Assembly (NCBI GenBank): GCA_045534165.1
Contig: JAZSJD010000077.1
Coordinates: 1-6,554 of the forward strand
Reading direction: 5' to 3'
DNA: 6,554 bases
DNA from: SIG575 sp045534165
GTDB taxonomy: Bacteria > Bacillota > Clostridia > Oscillospirales > Acutalibacteraceae
Part shown: piece after piece, positions 1 through 5,062 of the stretch
How the letters are laid out: each line of letters begins with the position of its first letter
Position numbering within the stretch: position 1 is the stretch's first letter
Made by a program: the position numbers and the translations under genes
The notes under the pieces: model-generated
Told to the model about the DNA's origin: nothing
The model's input: only the letters and a program-made list of their open reading frames with translations
Database searches by the model: none

Positions 1-758
1 AGGGTAATTTCAAAGGGGTTTGGGCCGGGGCAGGCGCCTGTTGTTGTTATGAAAGTGCCGGTTGCGCCGTTTTCATATTCAACATAGATTGTAACATCGT
101 CTTCAACCTCAATATCGTGCCATTTGCCTTCGTGGCAGAATGCCTGAACTTTAACGGGCAGACCGCAAATCCATTGCCAGAGGTCAAGGTTGTGAGGGCA
201 CTGATTAAGAAGAACGCCGCCACCTTCACCGCCCCAGGTTGCGCGCCATCCGCCTGAGTTATAATATGCCTGAGTTCTGAACCAGTCTGTGATAATCCAG
301 TTAACACGTTTGAGTTCACCGTATTCACCGCTTTTAACAATTTCTCTTGCTTTGCGGTACATGGGGTTAGTTCTCTGGTTATACATAATTGCAAATGTTT
401 TGTCGCAGGCTGCTGCAACTTCGTTCATTTCACGAACCTGTTTTGTATAAACACCTGCAGGTTTTTCTGTCATAACATTAAGTCCTGCTTTGAGGGCTTT
501 GATTGCCATAGGAGGATGGTCATAGTGAGGAACTGCAATGAGAATTGCATCACACAATCCGCTTGCAATAACATCATCATAGTTTTCAAATCTTGCAATC
601 TGGGGGAATTCTTTTTCTGCCCATTCAAGGCGATCTTTCTTTATATCACAAACTGCTGTGATTTCAACTTCAGGCATTTTGCCTTCCTTATAATTTCTCA
701 GGTGAGATGAACCCATATTACCGATACCGATAATACCAACTCTAATTTTTTCAGCCAT
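1..758 (-). CDS. Gfo/Idh/MocA family NAD(P)-dependent oxidoreductase, C-terminus cut by window edge
   Basis: The protein begins MAEKIRVGIIGIGNMGSSHL; 252 residues are visible and the frame runs open off the left edge. Residues 5-20 form the first strand and glycine-rich turn of a Rossmann fold (GIGNMG at 11-16). An acidic end of strand 2 (CDIK, 37-40) contacts the cofactor ribose. EKP at 98-100 is the family signature, with Lys99 in the active site. The C-terminal substrate/oligomerisation domain begins near 125 and carries the stretch GGVLLNQCPHNLDLWQW, with His189 and Asp192 as likely catalytic or substrate residues. Known members oxidise or reduce a sugar or cyclitol hydroxyl in the cytoplasm; the substrate here cannot be told. 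Family members are usually 330-400 residues, so roughly 100 are missing. The start is supported by AAAGGATG at 765-772 (minus strand). It is the second gene of an operon, 17 bp after the isomerase stop. No frameshift is visible. Confidence 0.93.
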   Translation of the reverse strand, partial: MAEKIRVGIIGIGNMGSSHLRNYKEGKMPEVEITAVCDIKKDRLEWAEKEFPQIARFENYDDVIASGLCDAILIAVPHYDHPPMAIKALKAGLNVMTEKPAGVYTKQVREMNEVAAACDKTFAIMYNQRTNPMYRKAREIVKSGEYGELKRVNWIITDWFRTQAYYNSGGWRATWGGEGGGVLLNQCPHNLDLWQWICGLPVKVQAFCHEGKWHDIEVEDDVTIYVEYENGATGTFITTTGACPGPNPFEIT

Positions 759-775
759 TGTTAACATCCTTTCGA

Positions 776-1564
776 TTATTTATTTTCTTCAGCTACTTTG
801 AGCATATATTTGTAACTGTCTTTGCAAGACTGCATTGCACTTATTTCCCAATCGATGTCATGCTCGTAAACAGCATAGGGAACACCGATTTCTTTAAGCT
901 TTCTGTAACAAGCAGGAATATCAACTTCGCCTTTGCCTAATTCGATAAATTTAAAGCCTCTTTCATTATCTGCTTTTACATAGTCTTTAAAGTGGCATAC
1001 TTTAACTCTGCCTTTTATTTTTTCTAAAAATTCTACAGGATCCTGTCCGCCTACCTGAGCCCACATAACATCAGGAACAAACCAGAAATAATCAGGGTTT
1101 GTTTCTTCAAGAAGCACATCCATAACTGTTCTTCCGTCTTCAAGAACGGTTTTGAATTCAAAATCGTGGTTGTGGTAAGCAAAACGGCACCCTTGTTCAT
1201 ATAACATTTTGCCAACTGTTTCTGCATCTTTGATGAATTGTCTTACAGAAGCCAGATCTTTTCTGTATTCATCAGCCATACCACCAAGACCTAAGCAATC
1301 ACAGTCTATCATTTTATGTTCATCAATAACAGTCTGTGTTTCTGCTTTCATTCTTTCAAAATTTGTGTGTGTTACGCAAACATCCATATCGTATTTTTCA
1401 ACGATTTCTTTGACCTCATTCTGAGGAATAGGGCCGATAGCGGAAATCTGAATAACATTTACACCTTCATTTTTAAGTTCTGAAAGAGTTTTATCAAAGT
1501 CTTCAGCTGTTTTGATTGAATCACGCAATGTGTAGAGCTGGATGCCGAGCTTTATATCGGACAT
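776..1564 (-). CDS. Sugar phosphate isomerase/epimerase (xylose isomerase-like TIM barrel)
   Basis: This is a complete 262-residue protein starting MSDIKLGIQLYTLRD, the typical first barrel strand of the AP-endonuclease-2/xylose isomerase-like family. The family uses a divalent metal to isomerise or epimerise keto-sugars or cyclitols in the cytoplasm. Visible motifs: YHNHDFEF (130-137), PDVMW (164-168), HFKD (191-194), ELGKGEVD (208-215) and YEHD (233-236). By family comparison the metal ligands should be Glu136, Asp165, His191 and Glu234; that assignment is inferred. Length is normal (about 250-290). An in-frame ATG six codons upstream (1582) is less likely, because the ribosome site GGAGGT at 1571-1576 lies inside that extension and is ideally placed, 6 bases before the chosen ATG. 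It is first in the operon with the Gfo/Idh/MocA gene. Such pairs often act in sequence on one sugar, the dehydrogenase making a keto-sugar that the isomerase handles or the reverse. The exact substrate is unknown. Confidence 0.93.
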   Translation of the reverse strand: MSDIKLGIQLYTLRDSIKTAEDFDKTLSELKNEGVNVIQISAIGPIPQNEVKEIVEKYDMDVCVTHTNFERMKAETQTVIDEHKMIDCDCLGLGGMADEYRKDLASVRQFIKDAETVGKMLYEQGCRFAYHNHDFEFKTVLEDGRTVMDVLLEETNPDYFWFVPDVMWAQVGGQDPVEFLEKIKGRVKVCHFKDYVKADNERGFKFIELGKGEVDIPACYRKLKEIGVPYAVYEHDIDWEISAMQSCKDSYKYMLKVAEENK

Positions 1565-1600
1565 AATAAAACCTCCATACATATATAAATATACACGTTA

Positions 1601-1629
1601 ATTATAATTCAAACCGCTATAAATTACAA
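1601..1629 (-). promoter_or_regulatory. Sigma-A-type promoter for the isomerase/oxidoreductase operon
   Basis: On the minus strand, TTGTAA (1629-1624) is followed after exactly 17 bases by a perfect TATAAT (1606-1601). Transcription should start near 1594, giving a leader of about 30 bases before the isomerase ATG. The -35 box is only 11 bases past the A-tract that forms the upstream gene's terminator, so the operon has its own promoter and does not rely on read-through. Confidence 0.7.
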
Positions 1630-1640
1630 TACCAACAAAC

Positions 1641-1674
1641 AAAAAAGACACATCTTTTTTGAAAAAGATGTGTC
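1641..1674 (-). terminator. Intrinsic terminator after the phosphodiesterase gene
   Basis: GACACATCTTTTT (1647-1659) and its exact complement (1662-1674) form a 13-bp perfect stem around a two-base centre; the innermost A-T pairs probably open into a larger loop. On the minus strand the stem is followed by six T residues (1646-1641). It begins 23 bases after the phosphodiesterase stop codon. In the plus direction no T-tract follows, so it acts on the minus strand only. Confidence 0.88.
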
Positions 1675-1697
1675 CCGATTGAAATTTTATAAAATGC

Positions 1698-2645
1698 TTA
1701 TTTGTTTGTTACAATGAAAGTCATTCTTTCCTGAATTGAAGGACCACCGTGACCGGTTTTGAATCCGCCGTGGTCAGCAGAAATGATAATAAGCCAGTCT
1801 TCTGTTTCGTAAGTTTCTCTTTCTTCAATTGCAACTAATGTTCTGTAAGCAAGAACATCGTTGATTCTGAAACCTACCTGATAAATGGGGTTGTTTGTTG
1901 AAAATCCGAAAGCGTGTCCTGCATGGTCTGTACCTTCGTAGATAGCAAAAATGAAATCTGAACAATCTTCATTTTTTAAATCTTTAATAACTGTGTTTGC
2001 TGAGTTTGTATCAGAGGAACAAAAATTGAATTTTACATTAAGGTTGTTGTCTTCACAATACTTCTTTTCAATGTTGTATGTGGCATTGTCTGTGGAAAAA
2101 TGTCCGTCCCAGGATGTAACAAAGGAAGCGGAATCAATAATTTTTTCTTCTGTGAGAGAAGTGAAGAGTGTTTTGTATTCCATATTTTTTGTGATTCCGT
2201 TACCTGTGATGCCTGTTTTATCAGCCAATTCACCTGTGAGAATTGAACACCAGCCGGGAGCAGTTGATGTATCCTGAGTGTTTGTTTCCGGATAGTTCAC
2301 ACCACCGCAATAAGAAAGGTTAATTGATGCACCATTGTCAAGCATTTTTCTTATACCGCTGTCATTACCTTGTGCCAGAGCCAGAGCGTCTGCACGGCAA
2401 CCGTCATAGCCGATAATAATTGCTTTTTTTACTGTTTTTCCTTCAGCAAGAGGTGAATTGAAGTGGTCATTTACCATTTTATAAAGTTCTGTCTGCGCAA
2501 TAGCAGTTTCAACAGTATTTTCATATTCTATTGTTGAAATGGTTTCTCTGTAAAGTTCTTCTGTGTCTTTCGCATCGTTGGAATAGATTCCGAGTAAAGC
2601 AGGAATGATAAGAATAACTGTTAAAATTTTTGTAAGAAATGTCAT
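1698..2645 (-). CDS. Exported type I phosphodiesterase/nucleotide pyrophosphatase (alkaline phosphatase superfamily), short C-terminus
   Basis: This 315-residue protein begins MTFLTKILTVILIIPALLG, one Lys then a hydrophobic helix at about 7-20, so it is a signal peptide or membrane anchor. There is no lipobox Cys. Metal-site motifs of the superfamily follow in order: Asp81 in IIIGYDGCRAD; nucleophile Thr128 in TSTAPGWCSILTG; Asp240 and His244 in EGTDHAGHAFG; Asp291-His292 in SADHGG; His299 in GHGG. This set predicts two-zinc hydrolysis of phosphodiesters or phosphomonoesters outside the cytoplasm; the substrate is unknown. The protein ends 16 residues after His299, where relatives usually continue with another strand-helix section. 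A stop and then a terminator follow at once, so no continuation is present. An upstream in-frame ATG at 2717 is rejected, because the gene's promoter (2676-2704) lies inside that extension and AGGAG (2654-2658) sits 8 bases before the chosen ATG. It is a single-gene unit, divergent from hppA. Confidence 0.88.
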   Translation of the reverse strand: MTFLTKILTVILIIPALLGIYSNDAKDTEELYRETISTIEYENTVETAIAQTELYKMVNDHFNSPLAEGKTVKKAIIIGYDGCRADALALAQGNDSGIRKMLDNGASINLSYCGGVNYPETNTQDTSTAPGWCSILTGELADKTGITGNGITKNMEYKTLFTSLTEEKIIDSASFVTSWDGHFSTDNATYNIEKKYCEDNNLNVKFNFCSSDTNSANTVIKDLKNEDCSDFIFAIYEGTDHAGHAFGFSTNNPIYQVGFRINDVLAYRTLVAIEERETYETEDWLIIISADHGGFKTGHGGPSIQERMTFIVTNK

Positions 2646-2653
2646 AGCATTCT

Positions 2654-2658
2654 CTCCT
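2654..2658 (-). promoter_or_regulatory. Ribosome binding site deciding the phosphodiesterase start
   Basis: AGGAG within AGAGGAGAG on the minus strand, 8 bases before the ATG at 2645. Together with the promoter at 2676-2704 it fixes the start at the codon leading straight into the hydrophobic N-terminus, not at the longer frame from 2717. Confidence 0.8.
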
Positions 2659-2675
2659 CTTCTTTTAATTGTTTC

Positions 2676-2704
2676 ATTATACATCATATGGCGATTTTTT
2701 TCAA
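2676..2704 (-). promoter_or_regulatory. Sigma-A-type promoter for the phosphodiesterase gene
   Basis: On the minus strand, TTGAAA (2704-2699), a 17-base spacer and a perfect TATAAT (2681-2676). The predicted start of transcription is near 2669, about 24 bases before the ATG at 2645. It faces away from the hppA promoter; the two -35 boxes are 34 bp apart. Confidence 0.8.
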
Positions 2705-2738
2705 CACGTTTGAACAAAATCCGTCAGCTGTGCAGTTG

Positions 2739-2767
2739 TTGACTTAAAATTATGCTAGTGATATAAT
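2739..2767 (+). promoter_or_regulatory. Strong sigma-A-type promoter with extended -10 for hppA
   Basis: TTGACT (2739-2744), a 17-base spacer and a perfect TATAAT (2762-2767), preceded by TGA, so the -10 is of the extended TGn type. This is the closest match to consensus in the window. Transcription should begin near 2774, leaving a leader of about 58 bases with no room for a known riboswitch class. Confidence 0.85.
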
Positions 2768-2813
2768 GTTCTAAATTATAAGATTAATTTTTTAATGTTG
2801 TTTAATTTTGAAG

Positions 2814-2820
2814 AAAGGGG
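2814..2820 (+). promoter_or_regulatory. Ribosome binding site for hppA
   Basis: AAAGGGG, 11 bases before the ATG at 2832; the spacing is slightly long. The alternative in-frame TTG at 2808 lies just upstream of this site and has only T/A-rich DNA before it, so ATG 2832 is preferred. Confidence 0.65.
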
Positions 2821-2831
2821 ATATCAGAAAA

Positions 2832-4946
2832 ATGAAAGAAATTATTGAAGTGATTGTTAATGATTTTTCTGCATTCTTCACTCTTGCAGGTGCGTTGGTT
2901 GCAATTGTTTTTGCTGTTGTTATGGCAAAAAAAGTAATGAGCTTTTCTGAGGGGACAGAAAAGATGCAGAAAATAGCAGAATCTATCAGAAAAGGTGCTA
3001 ATGCATACTTGAAAAGACAGTATACAGTAGTTGCTTTATTCTTTGGAGGTATGTTCTTAATCCTTGGTGTTATGGCGATTTCAGGATATCTTACACCTTA
3101 TGTGCCTTTTGCTTTTATTACAGGCGGTGTTTTTAGCGGACTTTCAGGTTTTATCGGAATGAAAATTGCCACAGCATCAAATGCAAGAACAGCAAACGCT
3201 TGCAGAGAAGGGCTGAACAAAGGTCTGAGAGTTGCTTTCAGTGCAGGTTCGGTTATGGGATTTACAGTTGTGGGTCTTGGACTTCTTGATATTTCTGTAT
3301 GGTTTATTCTTCTTAAATTTATTTTTAAATTAGAGGTAAATGAAATTACAAGCGCAATGCTTACTTTTGGTATGGGTGCATCCTCAATGGCTCTTTTTGC
3401 AAGAGTGGGAGGCGGAATTTTCACAAAAGCTGCCGATGTAGGCGCAGACCTTGTTGGTAAGGTTGAAGCGGGTATCCCTGAAGATGATCCGAGAAACCCT
3501 GCTGTTATTGCTGACAATGTGGGCGATAACGTAGGTGATGTGGCAGGTATGGGTGCAGACCTTTATGAATCATATGTAGGTTCAATTATTTCTGCAATGG
3601 CATTAGGTGTTGCGGCTTTCGGCGATATGAAAGCAACTGCTCTTCCGATGCTTCTTGCTGCGGTAGGTGTTATTTGTTCAATTATAGGTACTTTCTTCGT
3701 TAAAACCGGCGAGAAAACGGAACAGAAACTTCTTCTTAAAGCATTGAGAAGAGGAACAAATTCAAGTGCAATTCTTCTTGCAGTTATTGCAATTCCTATT
3801 GTCTGGTTTGTTGCGGGTAAAGATAATTTCAATCTTTATTTCTCAATCCTTTCAGGTCTTGTGGCAGGTGTACTTATTGGTTTAGCAACAGAATATTTCA
3901 CATCCGACACATATAAACCGACAAAGGAACTTGCAAAGAAATCAGAAACAGGGTCGGCAACAATTATTATCGGCGGTATGGGTCTCGGAATGATGTCAAC
4001 AGCAATTCCTGTTGTTATAATTGCTGCATGTATTATTTCTGCTTTTGCTTTTGCTGATGGCTTTATAAATCCGTCAAACGGTCTTTACGGTATTGCTGTT
4101 GCGGCGGTTGGTATGCTTTCAACTCTTGGTATAACTCTTGCAACTGATGCATATGGTCCCGTTGCAGATAATGCAGGCGGTATTGCACAGATGGCAGGAC
4201 TTGAAGCAGAAGTAAGAGAAAGAACAGATGCCCTTGATTCTTTGGGCAACACAACAGCAGCAACAGGTAAAGGCTTTGCAATCGGTTCTGCTGCACTTAC
4301 TGCACTTGCCCTTGTTGCTTCTTATAAAGATCAGGTTGTTAAAGCTATTGCAGATTTATCAACAGGGGAAATAATCGATATTTCACTTATGAATCCCACT
4401 GTGCTTGTAGGTTTGTTCATCGGTTCGTGTCTTCCTTTTGTGTTTGCGGCAATCACTATGAATTCTGTGGGCAAAGCTGCAGAAAGTGTTGTTGTTGAGG
4501 TGCGCAGACAGTTTAATGAGATAAAAGGTATTATGACAGGTAAAGATGAAGCTGACTATGCTTCCTGTGTTGACCTTTGCACAAAATCAAGCCTTAAAGA
4601 GATGATTATGCCCACAGTCGTTGCAGTTGTGGTGCCGGTTGTTACAGGTCTTGTTTTAGGATATAACGGTGTTATCGGTATGTTGGCAGGTGCAACCGTA
4701 ACAGGTTTCCTTATGGCTGTGTTTATGTCAAATTCAGGTGGTGCATGGGACAATGCGAAGAAATATATTGAAAGTGGCGAATTCAGCGGTAAAGGCAGTT
4801 CAAACCATAAAGCTGCAGTTGTGGGAGATACGGTAGGCGACCCGTTCAAAGATACATCAGGTCCGTCAATAAATATTCTTATAAAACTTCTTTCAATGGT
4901 TTCAATTGTTTTTGCAGGACTTGTTGTTAATTTCCACATTCTTTAA
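2832..4946 (+). CDS. hppA: K+-dependent membrane-bound pyrophosphatase (ion pump, probably Na+)
   Basis: This 704-residue integral membrane protein, with about 16 hydrophobic helices, hydrolyses cytosolic pyrophosphate and pumps Na+ and/or H+ outward. Length is normal (about 660-770). The catalytic signature is intact: DVGADLVGKVEAG from Asp202, then DDPRNPAVIADNVGDNVGD ending at Asp236, with Asp206, Lys210, Asp228, Asp232 and Asp236 expected to bind Mg-PPi. Asp243 and Glu246 (ADLYESY) lie in the ion gate. The second lobe has ATDAYGPVADNAGG and the third VGDTVGDPFKDTSGPS near 664-679. GNTTAATGKG places Ala476 and Gly479 at the positions that decide K+ use; K+-independent enzymes have Lys at the first. 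Glu246 in the DLYES position is the arrangement known in Na+-pumping Thermotoga-type enzymes, so Na+ transport is likely but not proven. It has its own promoter and terminator and is a single-gene unit. A TTG start at 2808 would add eight residues and is less likely. Confidence 0.97.
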   Translation: MKEIIEVIVNDFSAFFTLAGALVAIVFAVVMAKKVMSFSEGTEKMQKIAESIRKGANAYLKRQYTVVALFFGGMFLILGVMAISGYLTPYVPFAFITGGVFSGLSGFIGMKIATASNARTANACREGLNKGLRVAFSAGSVMGFTVVGLGLLDISVWFILLKFIFKLEVNEITSAMLTFGMGASSMALFARVGGGIFTKAADVGADLVGKVEAGIPEDDPRNPAVIADNVGDNVGDVAGMGADLYESYVGSIISAMALGVAAFGDMKATALPMLLAAVGVICSIIGTFFVKTGEKTEQKLLLKALRRGTNSSAILLAVIAIPIVWFVAGKDNFNLYFSILSGLVAGVLIGLATEYFTSDTYKPTKELAKKSETGSATIIIGGMGLGMMSTAIPVVIIAACIISAFAFADGFINPSNGLYGIAVAAVGMLSTLGITLATDAYGPVADNAGGIAQMAGLEAEVRERTDALDSLGNTTAATGKGFAIGSAALTALALVASYKDQVVKAIADLSTGEIIDISLMNPTVLVGLFIGSCLPFVFAAITMNSVGKAAESVVVEVRRQFNEIKGIMTGKDEADYASCVDLCTKSSLKEMIMPTVVAVVVPVVTGLVLGYNGVIGMLAGATVTGFLMAVFMSNSGGAWDNAKKYIESGEFSGKGSSNHKAAVVGDTVGDPFKDTSGPSINILIKLLSMVSIVFAGLVVNFHIL

Positions 4947-4954
4947 AATACCGG

Positions 4955-4987
4955 GAGGCTGTAAAATTTTACAGCCTCTTTGTTTTT
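4955..4987 (+). terminator. Intrinsic terminator after hppA
   Basis: GAGGCTGTAAAA (4955-4966) is followed directly by its exact complement (4967-4978), a 24-base perfect palindrome; the central A4/T4 would open as the loop over a GC-rich 8-bp base. The run TTTGTTTTT comes next. It starts 8 bases after the hppA stop codon. Confidence 0.92.
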
Positions 4988-4991
4988 GGTA

Positions 4992-5020
4992 TTGAAAAAG
5001 ATTTTCATTTATAGTATACT
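4992..5020 (+). promoter_or_regulatory. Sigma-A-type promoter for the alpha-mannosidase gene
   Basis: TTGAAA (4992-4997), a 17-base spacer and TATACT (5015-5020). Transcription should start near 5027, about 36 bases before the ATG at 5063. The -35 box begins 5 bases after the T-tract of the hppA terminator, so the mannosidase is a separate unit despite facing the same way. A perfect palindrome covers the -10 box (5008-5025). Confidence 0.8.
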
Positions 5021-5025
5021 ATAAA
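5008..5025. repeat. 18-bp perfect palindrome over the mannosidase -10 box, candidate operator
   Basis: TTTATAGTATACTATAAA reads the same on both strands. It contains the -10 hexamer and stops next to the predicted transcription start, a position where a bound repressor would block RNA polymerase. It is AT-only apart from one G and one C, and part of its symmetry comes from the -10 sequence itself, so chance is possible. It does not have the CRE pattern of CcpA sites. Confidence 0.4.
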
Positions 5026-5062
5026 ATGACTTGAAATAAGTTCAAGAAAGGATGATAAACAA

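Noticed and set aside
47..418. Open frame of 123 codons on the minus strand
   Set aside because: It is an out-of-frame shadow inside the Gfo/Idh/MocA gene, whose own frame shows a Rossmann motif and EKP signature; the shadow has no recognisable domain or ribosome site.
2646..2717. 24-residue N-terminal extension of the phosphodiesterase from an ATG at 2717
   Set aside because: The -35/-10 promoter (2704-2676) lies within it, it has no ribosome site, and a well-spaced AGGAG precedes the ATG at 2645, which leads straight into a hydrophobic signal-like helix.
2705..2738. Short symmetric bits (CAGCTG, TCAA...TTGA) between the divergent promoters
   Set aside because: The arms are only 4-6 bases with imperfect surroundings, no better than expected by chance.
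2775..2803. Second minus-strand promoter using TATAAT at 2780-2775
   Set aside because: The sequence 17 bases upstream reads AAACAA, which is not a -35 box, and the promoter at 2676-2704 is far better placed.
2808..2831. TTG start adding eight residues (MKKGDIRK) to the pyrophosphatase
   Set aside because: There is no purine-rich site upstream of the TTG; the added codons are the ribosome binding site for ATG 2832.
3098..4939. Several antisense open frames within hppA (for example 3098-3517, 4063-4296, 4556-4939)
   Set aside because: They lie opposite strongly conserved pyrophosphatase coding sequence and their products are low-complexity reflections of it.
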